A stretch of DNA of 13,258 bases. Source: Phycisphaerae bacterium (GTDB taxonomy: Bacteria; Planctomycetota; Phycisphaerae; Tepidisphaerales; Tepidisphaeraceae). The position numbers and the translations under genes are program-made. The DNA is taken from assembly GCA_014380825.1 (NCBI GenBank), contig JACMJD010000199.1, forward strand, positions 1 through 13,258. Reading direction: 5' to 3'. Below, piece by piece: positions 7,820-13,158 of this stretch. Numbering within the stretch: position 1 is the first letter of the stretch; every line of letters starts with the position of its first letter. Below the pieces are notes generated by a model. That model saw only the letters and a program-made list of their open reading frames with translations, was not told where the DNA came from and did no database searches.

Positions 7820-8728
7820 ATGCGCGGAAAAGCCTTCGCAATCTGGACGACGTCGGTGGTGGCGGGTTTGTGCGCGTCGTCGATTCGCGCGCAAGTGTCA
7901 TCGCCGAATCTCGCTGCACCGATTTCACTTCAACAGCGCCCGGAAAGTATTTATGCGCCTCCGGCGCCGCCGCGCGAGGATCAGGGTGTGAACGAAGGCG
8001 CGGTGCACATGGATTTCACCGTGCGCTACATGACCGATTACGTGTATCGCGGAATCGATCGTTCCGAGATCGGCGGACGCGAAGACGCGCCGAACTTGCA
8101 GTTCGACGGCAAGGTCGATTTCGATCTGGGAAAGTTTCCACACCCATACGTCAACCTGTTCGTCAACGTTTACGACTCCGATCCCATCTCGCGATTCCAG
8201 GAAGTCCGGCCGGTTCTCGGGTTTGATTGGCCGATCAGACCGCTGACATTCAGCGGCGGAAATATCACGTATATTTTTCCGGATCGCGATGAGATCAACA
8301 CGTCCGAAGCGTTCGTCAAGATCGCGCTGGACGACGCATTTGTCTGGAGCACCGAGCGGCCGATCTTCCAGCCGTACGCGCTCGTCGCGTATGACTACGA
8401 TTTGTACAACGGCTGGTATTTCGAAATCGGCATGAAGCACGATTTCATTTTCGAAGACACCGGCTTCAAGCTCACATTTGTGGCCGACGTGGGCTACTCG
8501 ATGGACAACGAGCAGTTCCGCGCCGTCGGCAGCACCAGCGATACCGGCTTCCAGCATTACGATGTCGGCCTGATCGGGCAGTATTCGCTGAACACGCTGT
8601 TCAATTTCCCAAGACGATATGGCGAGTTCAGCCTCGAGGCGTATTTGTATTACACCGACGGCATCGACAACGACCTGAGCGCCGACACCCAAATCTGGGG
8701 CGGCGTTGGCATGAACTTCAAATACTGA
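7820..8728 (+). CDS. Probable outer-membrane beta-barrel protein (TorF/Gcw_chp porin-like)
   Basis: A 302-residue protein with a cleavable signal peptide: basic MRGK, hydrophobic AIWTTSVVAGLCASS, and likely cleavage after SIRA (residue 24). A proline-rich linker (PESIYAPPAPPRED) leads into a barrel-like region full of alternating aromatic and polar strands, such as VHMDFTVRYMTDYVYRGIDRSE (62-83), YVNLFVNVYDSD, PYALVAYDYDLYNGWYFEIGMKHDF and GEFSLEAYLYYTDGIDN. The TDYVYRGID turn recalls the SNYVFRGVSQS segment of the TIGR02001/PF09694 putative porins, and the last residues NFKY end in an aromatic, as barrel proteins do. The start at 7820 is chosen because the signal peptide begins there. The gene lies 56 bases after the exporter permease and could read through from it or use its own promoter. 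Confidence 0.75.
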   Translation: MRGKAFAIWTTSVVAGLCASSIRAQVSSPNLAAPISLQQRPESIYAPPAPPREDQGVNEGAVHMDFTVRYMTDYVYRGIDRSEIGGREDAPNLQFDGKVDFDLGKFPHPYVNLFVNVYDSDPISRFQEVRPVLGFDWPIRPLTFSGGNITYIFPDRDEINTSEAFVKIALDDAFVWSTERPIFQPYALVAYDYDLYNGWYFEIGMKHDFIFEDTGFKLTFVADVGYSMDNEQFRAVGSTSDTGFQHYDVGLIGQYSLNTLFNFPRRYGEFSLEAYLYYTDGIDNDLSADTQIWGGVGMNFKY

Positions 8729-8735
8729 GCACGCC

Positions 8736-8780
8736 AAAAGGAAAAGCCCCCGATGCCAATGCATCGAGGGCCAAGGGGCT
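8736..8780 (-). terminator. Intrinsic terminator of the DUF4394 PEP-CTERM gene
   Basis: Outer arms AGCCCC (8745-8750) and GGGGCT (8775-8780), and inner arms CGATGC (8751-8756) and GCATCG (8761-8766) around a CAAT loop; an alternative fold pairs CCCC-CGATGC with GCATCG-AGGG. On the minus strand the stem is followed by CTTTTCCTTTT, a proper T-tract, 24 bases beyond the minus-strand gene's stop. The plus strand lacks a T-tract after it but could also be terminated, since the porin stop is 16 bases away. Confidence 0.8.
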
Positions 8781-8803
8781 ACGTAAATCGCGAATCGAAT
8801 TGT

Positions 8804-9688
8804 TCAGCGGCGTCGCAGCGCCATGCCGAACAGCCCGCTGAGCATCAGGACGGCTGTCGCCGGTTCGGGGATCGGGGCGCTGGTGATATCGAGCAGCGGC
8901 GGGGCGATTGCGGGATTTCCACCGATGCCGAACGCGCCGATGAGCGAGGCGGCGCCGTTGGCAAGGTTGATCGAATAAAGCGAGCTCTTGCCGTTCAGAT
9001 CATTCGTCAACGATGCGAACGCAGTGTTCACATTCTGAATTTCAAAACCAACTACTCCGTTGGTGTCGACGCCAAGCGCGCCGACAAACACCAGTGTTCC
9101 ATCGTTTGGCGGGTTTTGCGTGTACAGCGAATCAGTCGCCGAATCGATGTCGTAGAGTGTCGTCCCGGTGCCCGGATCGGTGTCATTGTTGTCATAAGCT
9201 GAACCGACGATCGATGGCGCGCCGGGATTGAGGGCAGCATCGGTAGTCGTCAGGCCATTGGCGGCATTAATGCGAAGGTTTTGACCACTATTGGTCGTGA
9301 TGCGTAACCGGTCAACCGCAGGATTAAAATCCACGCCGAACGATGTTCCGGAAAGCGCGGTGAACGGGTTGGTTCCGTCCGCGGGATCCGCAGCCAGCGC
9401 GCCGACAAGCGTCGCGGCGCCGGTTCCCGGGTTGATCGTATAGAGGCGACCAAGGCTTCCCAAGCCATAGACCGTCTGGTTGGCGGGACGAAGGTCGATC
9501 CCGAGGATTTGCTCGTTCACGCCCAGGCCGGTGATATTCACCGCGGTGCTGCCGTTGCCGGGCGTGGCACTATCGAACGTGTGAAGTTGATTGGTCGTCG
9601 TCAGACCGATCAGCGGTGCCCCGACAGCTTGACCAGCCATTACCGCGACAACGGCGATCGCCGCATTTTTAACCTTGTTTGTCTGCAT
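8804..9688 (-). CDS. PEP-CTERM sorting domain protein with DUF4394
   Basis: An exported 294-residue protein. It has a signal peptide (MQTNKVKNAAIAVVAVMAGQAVGA, cleavage about residue 24) and, at the C-terminus, the PEP-CTERM tail IPEPATAVLMLSGLFGMALRRR: PEP at 274-276, one hydrophobic helix, three terminal arginines. This tail is recognised by an exosortase and the protein is thought to end up on or outside the cell surface. The body has the DUF4394 pattern of repeated beta-propeller-like blades: ILGIDLRPANQTVYGLGSLGRLYTINPGTGAATLVG, GVDFNPAVDRLRITTNSGQNLRIN and AYDNNDTDPGTGTTLYDIDSATDSLYTQNPPNDGTLVFVGALGVD. AGGAGA lies close before the ATG. It forms its own transcript, with a terminator at 8736-8780 and a divergent GNAT gene upstream. 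Function beyond surface location is unknown. Confidence 0.92.
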   Translation of the reverse strand: MQTNKVKNAAIAVVAVMAGQAVGAPLIGLTTTNQLHTFDSATPGNGSTAVNITGLGVNEQILGIDLRPANQTVYGLGSLGRLYTINPGTGAATLVGALAADPADGTNPFTALSGTSFGVDFNPAVDRLRITTNSGQNLRINAANGLTTTDAALNPGAPSIVGSAYDNNDTDPGTGTTLYDIDSATDSLYTQNPPNDGTLVFVGALGVDTNGVVGFEIQNVNTAFASLTNDLNGKSSLYSINLANGAASLIGAFGIGGNPAIAPPLLDITSAPIPEPATAVLMLSGLFGMALRRR

Positions 9689-9790
9689 GTTTCTCCTGTC
9701 AGCTCCATTCGAGATCTAGAAATGTTGCACGCGGATTGTGCGGCTCGGATGCTATTCTTGGGAACGTCCAAAACGGCAGGAACTCTGGAT

Positions 9791-10288
9791 ATGATCAATC
9801 TCGTCCCGATCTCTCTCGCTAACGCGATGACCTATAAGGAGATCCGTCTCCGCGCCCTTCAGGACACACCCAACGCGTTCGGCTCTACGTACGCAAAAGA
9901 GTCCAAATTATCGGACGAAGACTGGTGTAGGCGTGCAGCGCAATGGAACAGCGGCGAGAAATCCGCCGCCTACCTTGCGATGGACGGTGATCAATCCTGC
10001 GGCATCGCCGGCGGATACTTCCCCGAGGACGGCTCCGGCCCTTATCTCATCGCCATGTGGGTTGCAGCGAGTCATCGACGCCGCGGAGTTGGCCGGCTAC
10101 TCGTGAACGCAATCGTAGACTGGGCGCGATCGCGCGGCGCGGAGAGTCTGGTTCTCGATGTAACCACCACGAACGATGCCGCGATCGGCTTCTATGAAGA
10201 TCTTGGATTTGTCCGGACTGGCACGATCAAGCCCTATCCGAATGATCCGGCGTTGCAGGAATACGAAATGTCAAAAGCGCTTGGTTGA
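9791..10288 (+). CDS. GNAT family N-acetyltransferase
   Basis: A 165-residue single-domain acetyltransferase using acetyl-CoA. Motif A is complete: beta strand YLIAMWVAASH, then R96-R-R-G-V-G101 for pyrophosphate binding, and helix RLLVNAIVDWARSRG. Motif B, LVLDVTTTNDAAIGFYEDLGFVRTG (120-143), has the N..A..FYE..GF pattern. The N-terminus, LANAMTYKEIRLRALQDTPNAFGSTYAKE, is typical of small GNATs that start with a helix followed by the AFG(S)T segment. The ATG at 9791 is preferred over 9722 or 9750 because homology-like sequence starts with MINLVPIS and AGGA precedes it by about nine bases. The acceptor (amino acid, antibiotic or protein N-terminus) cannot be told. It converges on atpC with four bases between the stop codons. 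Confidence 0.88.
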   Translation: MINLVPISLANAMTYKEIRLRALQDTPNAFGSTYAKESKLSDEDWCRRAAQWNSGEKSAAYLAMDGDQSCGIAGGYFPEDGSGPYLIAMWVAASHRRRGVGRLLVNAIVDWARSRGAESLVLDVTTTNDAAIGFYEDLGFVRTGTIKPYPNDPALQEYEMSKALG

Positions 10289-10292
10289 AGCA

Positions 10293-10685
10293 CTACCGCT
10301 TGGCGAGTTCTTCCATCGCGCGAGCGCGCTTCATCCCATGCTCACGGTCGGCGGCGGACACTTCATTCGTGATCTTTCGCGCGGACGCTTCGGCTAATTC
10401 CGCCCGCGCGGTTTCGGCGTTCAGTTCTTCGACGGGCGTGGCTTCGGTTGTCAGTACGGTTAGCTTGTTGTCCTTCATCTGCGCGATCCCGCCGTCAACG
10501 AAGAATGACTTCTCGTTGCCGCCGGGCAGAGTGAGCTTCAGCTCGCCGACGCCGAGCTTGGCGAGCAGCGGCGCGCGATCGGTGAGAATTCCGATCTGCC
10601 CGTCAAATGCGGGAAAGATCACCTGCGTGACTTGCTGGTCGAGGACCTGCTGTTCCGGCGTGACGACAACGCAATTGAATGCCAT
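10293..10685 (-). CDS. atpC: ATP synthase F1 epsilon subunit
   Basis: Small subunit of the central stalk of F1Fo ATP synthase, which links rotation to the catalytic head and can inhibit hydrolysis. The 130-residue protein shows the N-terminal beta-sandwich hallmarks: VVVTPEQQVLDQQVTQVIFPAFDGQIGILTDRAPLLAKLGVGELKL, then SFFVDGGIAQMKDNKLTVLTTEATP, followed by a C-terminal helical hairpin (EELNAETARAELAEASARK, then ADREHGMKRARAMEEL). The frame stays open far upstream, but that sequence is repeat-rich and non-coding; MAFNCVVVTPE at 10685 is the family-like start. It is normally the last gene of the atp operon after atpD. Here no other atp gene is adjacent and it has its own promoter-like sequence, with no Shine-Dalgarno. 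Confidence 0.93.
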   Translation of the reverse strand: MAFNCVVVTPEQQVLDQQVTQVIFPAFDGQIGILTDRAPLLAKLGVGELKLTLPGGNEKSFFVDGGIAQMKDNKLTVLTTEATPVEELNAETARAELAEASARKITNEVSAADREHGMKRARAMEELAKR

Positions 10686-10692
10686 GCCCGCG

Positions 10693-10721
10693 AGTGTAAA
10701 AGGCGTTGCCGCAACCGTCAA
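10693..10721 (-). promoter_or_regulatory. Candidate promoter for a leaderless atpC transcript
   Basis: On the minus strand: TTGACG (10716-10721; five of six to consensus), a 17-base spacer, and TACACT (10693-10698; four of six). The atpC ATG begins seven bases beyond the -10 box, so the mRNA would start at the initiation codon. This explains the absence of a ribosome binding site. Confidence 0.6.
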
Positions 10722-10948
10722 ACGATGGGGGTTTCTCTTACATGAAGGCGGCGCGCAGCGCGCCGAAATGAAAAATAAGAATTTTTTGCCCCGATCTGAC
10801 GCGATGCGCGGTGATTTTTTTCTTGCGCTGCGCCGGACACGCGCGCCGCGCGCAGCGCACACAGTGTATAGGGCGCACTGTTTTCCCCAGCGTTGCGCCC
10901 GCGTCTTGTCTCGACGATCGGCTTCGTTCGCCGTCGCGATCGAATCGT
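10722..10948. other. Non-coding stretch upstream of atpC
   Basis: No credible gene. It contains a short perfect palindrome GGCGCGC-A-GCGCGCC (10750-10764), A/T runs at 10771-10790 and 10812-10824, and a very GC-rich alternating CG segment around 10840-10860. Long open frames cross it on both strands but translate to Arg-rich, low-complexity peptides with no family resemblance. Confidence 0.6.
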
Positions 10949-11340
10949 CAAAACAAAGCCAACGTCGAAATGGGAGGTTCGATTGCGGGCGTCCGCCAGG
11001 GTGGATTTTTCCATGGGATCGCGCGAGATGCAGTGGCGACGTGTGCGATCGATCAGACAAAACGAACCCAAGGGAGGTGGCAGGAGGCGACGAATACGCA
11101 GAGACCGCGAAGTCGCGAAGGAGGCCGTGGGATCAAAAGTGCAAAACGAACCCACCGCCGGAAGGAGGAATGAACGCCAAGACGCCAAGGTCGCCAAGAA
11201 AGACAGGACGAAGGTGAGATGCACATTGGCGATTTGTCAAAACGAACCCACCGCGGAGTGACAACTCATCTTCCTTGGCTTCCTGGCGGCTGGGTGCTCA
11301 TCCTTTCTGTTTCCGGACTTGGCAAAACAAAGCCAGCGTG
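10949..11340 (+). repeat. Cluster of five CAAAACRAASCCA boxes with purine-rich and octamer phrases
   Basis: The box CAAAACGAACCCA or CAAAACAAAGCCA starts at 10949, 11058, 11142, 11238 and 11323, always on the plus strand, at spacings of 109, 84, 96 and 85 bases. Each box is followed by a G-rich phrase; in the first three copies this contains GGAGG. Copies 1 and 5 (AAAGCCA followed by RCGT) form one subtype, copies 2-4 (GAACCCA) another. Octamer-like arrays lie between them: ACGCAGAG-ACCGCGAAG-TCGCGAAGG at 11096-11124 and ACGCCAAG-ACGCCAAG-G-TCGCCAAG at 11174-11198, and a reversed copy of the latter kind at 11271-11290. I recall similar boxes as dispersed intergenic repeats in planctomycetes, which would explain recurrent spurious QNEPT-type peptides. 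Confidence 0.7.
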
Positions 11341-11473
11341 AAGCTGGGCGGAGTCTGAGGGTGGAATTGCGTGCGGAAATTTGAGACGCATGGGTAACAT
11401 GGCGTCGCTCACAAGCGGGGCGGGCATTTCTTCAAACGGTTCTGTTGTTGATCGTGTTGTTGGGAGTTGTTGT

Positions 11474-12184
11474 ATGCGAAGTTGCATCATTCGCCTGTTA
11501 TCGATCGCGTGTTCGTTCGCGCTGTCGATCGCTGACCGCGCGGGGGCGGCGCCGTTTGTGAATCTGGATTTCGAGCAATCGATGGTCCAGCCGGGCGGTC
11601 CGTTGTTTGTGCCGACGGGCGTGGCGTTCCCCGGGTGGACGGCGCGGGTCGACAACGCCAATTTTAACTCGGTCGGCCACAACTACATCGGCATCGGCGA
11701 GCCGGTGGTGTCGGTCTGGGATCGGGAAGTTTTGGGCCAAGGCATGCTGCTGCTCGAAGGGCAGTTCATGGCGTTTCTTGAGACGAACGCCGACGGCAAC
11801 CGCTTCACCTCGCTGAGCCAGACTGGCGACGTGCCAGTCGGCACGCGATCGTTGACGTTGCTGTGTGATGGGCGGCGCGGGCCACCCGGGTTCAAAGTTG
11901 ATGGAACTACCGTTCCGATGGTTTTTCTAAGCGGTGGATTAAGTCGAGCAATGTATGGAGCGGACATTACCCAATTCGCAGGCACCACCGTCGAACTTCG
12001 ACTTGTCAGCGGCACGCTTACGGGGGAAAACAATGGAAAGCGGACGTTTGACGATTTGCGCTTGTCGCCAATTGCTATTCCTGAGCCTGCAATCGGAGTC
12101 GCACCACTCGCTGCGATCATCATGGTAACTGTCAGTCGCGCCAGGCAGACAACTTCTCACACGGTCAAGGAGGACCACTCATGA
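11474..12184 (+). CDS. PEP-CTERM-like exported protein
   Basis: A 236-residue protein with a signal peptide (MRSCIIRLLSIACSFALSIADRAGA, cleavage about residue 25-26) followed by PFVNLDFEQ, the usual opening of planctomycete PEP-CTERM proteins with a galactose-binding-like beta-sandwich. The body has FPGWTARVDNANFNSVGHNYIG, LLLEGQFMAFLET, SLSQTGDVPVGTRSLTLLCD and KRTFDDLRLSPIAIPEP. PEP is at 203-205, then a hydrophobic helix AIGVAPLAAIIMVTV and R222/R224. Unlike typical members, it continues for 12 polar residues (QTTSHTVKEDHS) after the basic residues. GGGAG lies seven bases before the ATG at 11474, which decides the start; the open frame extends further upstream without a signal peptide. The stop overlaps the ATG of a tiny downstream frame (ATGA). 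Confidence 0.82.
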   Translation: MRSCIIRLLSIACSFALSIADRAGAAPFVNLDFEQSMVQPGGPLFVPTGVAFPGWTARVDNANFNSVGHNYIGIGEPVVSVWDREVLGQGMLLLEGQFMAFLETNADGNRFTSLSQTGDVPVGTRSLTLLCDGRRGPPGFKVDGTTVPMVFLSGGLSRAMYGADITQFAGTTVELRLVSGTLTGENNGKRTFDDLRLSPIAIPEPAIGVAPLAAIIMVTVSRARQTTSHTVKEDHS

Positions 12185-12240
12185 ACCGAAAAGGCAGAAA
12201 AGGGGTCACCTTCCTTTTCGATGTGAGAAAAGGAAGGTGA
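12181..12240 (+). pseudogene. Coupled start and short frame, interrupted by palindrome
   Basis: AAGGAGG at 12167-12173 sits exactly seven bases before ATG at 12181, the best Shine-Dalgarno sequence in the window, and the ATG overlaps the stop of the PEP-CTERM gene. The frame reads MNRKGRKGVTFLFDVRKGR and stops after 19 codons; from the seventh codon on it is encoded by the palindrome 12198-12248. The likeliest reading is a former second gene of an operon whose 5' end survives and which was cut off by the palindromic element. An opening MNRKG.KG.T would fit a prepilin-type N-terminus (RKGFTLVE), but this is only suggestive. Translation of the 19-residue peptide itself is possible. Confidence 0.4.
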
Positions 12241-12249
12241 CCCCTTTTT
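12198..12249. terminator. Perfect 22-bp inverted repeat with flanking A and T tracts
   Basis: Arms 12198-12219 and 12227-12248 are exact complements (22 of 22) around a seven-base loop GATGTGA. The core is GGGGTCACCTTCC / GGAAGGTGACCCC with A-tract before and TTTTT after, so RNA from either strand would form a strong intrinsic terminator. It lies 13 bases after the PEP-CTERM stop. The near-perfect symmetry and the sequence style (GGGGTCA...TTTT) also resemble palindromic repeats that I recall as dispersed in planctomycetes, so it may be a mobile palindrome doing duty as a terminator. Confidence 0.85.
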
Positions 12250-12256
12250 CGAGGGG

Positions 12257-12460
12257 GTGATCGACTTCGACGCGAGGCGTTCAACTCACAGAGCAGCATC
12301 GCGCTCAGAGACGCGGCGCGAGGGCGATCCGGCACTGATGGCGCTGGGGCAGATGCCGCACTTCACGAAGGCGTTCATGAACTACTTCATCGCCTGGAAC
12401 GCCGATCGGGGCGTGTATTACGACGAGTTCGACTTCTTCCCTGACGGCACGCCATGGTAG
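12257..12460 (+). pseudogene. Short coding remnant, unrecognised
   Basis: A frame opening with GTG at 12257 and ending at TAG 12458-12460 would give 67 residues. The first 25 (IDFDARRSTHRAASRSETRREG) look like random GC-rich translation, whereas the rest, LMALGQMPHFTKAFMNYFIAWNADRGVYYDEFDFFPDGTPW, has protein-like composition, rich in aromatics and acidic residues. This suggests the C-terminal end of a gene whose front has been lost; it is in a different frame from the coupled start at 12181. I do not recognise the family. A small intact gene cannot be excluded. Confidence 0.3.
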
Positions 12461-12462
12461 CA

Positions 12463-12502
12463 AATTACCCGCCGAGATTGGGTTTACCGGCGGCGGGCAA
12501 TT
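12463..12502. repeat. Inverted repeat upstream of greA
   Basis: Arms 12463-12474 (AATTACCCGCCG) and 12491-12502 (CGGCGGGCAATT) pair over 12 positions with one mismatch, around a 16-base loop. The second arm lies between the candidate -35 and -10 boxes of greA. There is no T-tract after it. It could be an operator or a degenerate end signal for the remnant ending at 12460. Confidence 0.5.
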
Positions 12503-12512
12503 GGCTTAGAAT
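12483..12512 (+). promoter_or_regulatory. Candidate greA promoter
   Basis: TTTACC (12483-12488, four of six), 18-base spacer, TAGAAT (12507-12512, five of six to TATAAT). Transcription would start near 12519 and give a leader of about 85 bases that includes the terminator-like hairpin at 12533-12567. Confidence 0.45.
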
Positions 12513-12532
12513 GTGACCTGTATCGAAGCGAC

Positions 12533-12567
12533 ACCACCGCGGCGCATCCGCGGTGGTTCGTGTTTTT
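12533..12567 (+). terminator. Terminator-like hairpin in the greA leader
   Basis: ACCACCGCGG (12533-12542), loop CGCAT, CCGCGGTGGT (12548-12557): a perfect ten-base-pair, GC-rich stem, followed by TCGTGTTTTT (12558-12567). This is a textbook intrinsic terminator on the plus strand, 37 bases before the greA ATG and downstream of the promoter-like sequence. It either ends transcription from upstream or acts as an attenuator of greA. Confidence 0.8.
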
Positions 12568-12604
12568 AGAAACTGCTTGTTGGCTCTAGTGGATTGGAAA
12601 CGTC

Positions 12605-13072
12605 ATGCAGATCGTCAGTGCGGCCGAAAAGGTGGCGATGGAAGCCAAGCGCGAAGAGCTGTTCAAGATGCAGCTCGACGTCCAGGAGCGCATCCGCAAG
12701 GCGGCCGCGCTGGGCGACCTGTCGGAGAACGCCGAATACCATTTTGCCAAGGAAGAAAACCGCAGCATCCAGCGTCAGTTGGCCGAGCTGGAGACGAAGA
12801 TCAAGACGGTTTCCGTGGTCGACACCGACAACGTCCCCGAGAATGTCGTGTTCCTCGGCCACACCGTGAAGCTGCTGGATTTGGACGATGACAGCGAACA
12901 ACTCGTGCGGTTGGTCGGCGAAGCCGTTTCCCCCGATCCGAATAGCGATGTGTTACCCGTTTCCGTTAACAGCCCGATGGGCGAAGCGTTGATTAAAGCG
13001 CGTGTCGGCGAAACGGTGAAGGTGAAAGCGCCGCGCGGGACAATGCAGTTCAAGATTCTCGAGATTGTGTAA
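12605..13072 (+). CDS. greA: Transcription elongation factor GreA
   Basis: Binds the secondary channel of RNA polymerase and stimulates transcript cleavage in backtracked complexes. The 155 residues match the family (about 158). The N-terminal coiled coil (about 1-72) carries the tip loop GDLSENAEYH at 37-46, with acidic D38 and E41 equivalent to the two residues that position the catalytic metal. The C-terminal FKBP-like domain (about 75-155) contains VGEAVSPDPNSDVLPVSVNSPMGEALIKARVGETVKVKAPRG and ends FKILEIV. The N-terminus is slightly shorter and more divergent (MQIVSAAEKVAMEAKREEL) than the usual MT.EG..KL..EL. GGAAA lies about ten bases before the ATG. Upstream are a promoter-like sequence and a terminator-like hairpin, so expression may be attenuated. 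tRNA-Thr follows 86 bases later. Confidence 0.95.
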   Translation: MQIVSAAEKVAMEAKREELFKMQLDVQERIRKAAALGDLSENAEYHFAKEENRSIQRQLAELETKIKTVSVVDTDNVPENVVFLGHTVKLLDLDDDSEQLVRLVGEAVSPDPNSDVLPVSVNSPMGEALIKARVGETVKVKAPRGTMQFKILEIV

Positions 13073-13106
13073 GAGTTCAGAGTTCAGAGTTCAGAGTTCA
13101 GAGTTC
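13072..13106 (+). repeat. Tandem repeat (AGAGTTC)x5
   Basis: Five exact copies of the seven-base unit AGAGTTC begin at the last base of the greA stop codon. The last copies also form the left arm of the hairpin at 13098-13141. Unit number is likely to vary by slippage. Confidence 0.95.
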
Positions 13107-13141
13107 AGGGAAAATGCAATCGGTCTTTCCCTGAACTCTGA
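13098..13141. repeat. Hairpin downstream of greA
   Basis: Arms 13098-13113 and 13126-13141 pair perfectly over 16 bases (core CAGAGTTCAGGGAAA with TTTCCCTGAACTCTG) around a 12-base loop. There is no T-tract after it, only CCTCTGACCCCTCTCC, so it is at best an imperfect terminator. It may end or stabilise greA mRNA ahead of the tRNA gene. Confidence 0.8.
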
Positions 13142-13158
13142 CCTCTGACCCCTCTCCT

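Noticed and set aside
7925..8764. 279-codon minus-strand frame opposite the porin-like gene
   Set aside because: Antisense shadow; it runs through the terminator region, and the plus strand has a signal peptide and barrel-like strands.
10861..10915. Possible replication origin element (TTTTCCCCA near GC-rich repeats)
   Set aside because: Only a loose match to a DnaA box, a single copy, and no dnaA, dnaN or AT-rich unwinding region nearby.
10686..11060. N-terminal extension of the atpC frame
   Set aside because: The open frame continues for 125 codons upstream, but the sequence is Arg/Ser-rich repeat translation and the epsilon subunit fold starts exactly at MAFNCVVV.
10285..11217. 310-codon plus-strand frame through atpC and the repeat region
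   Set aside because: It opposes atpC and then translates the repeats into QNEPT/KTNP-like peptides; no protein family is visible.
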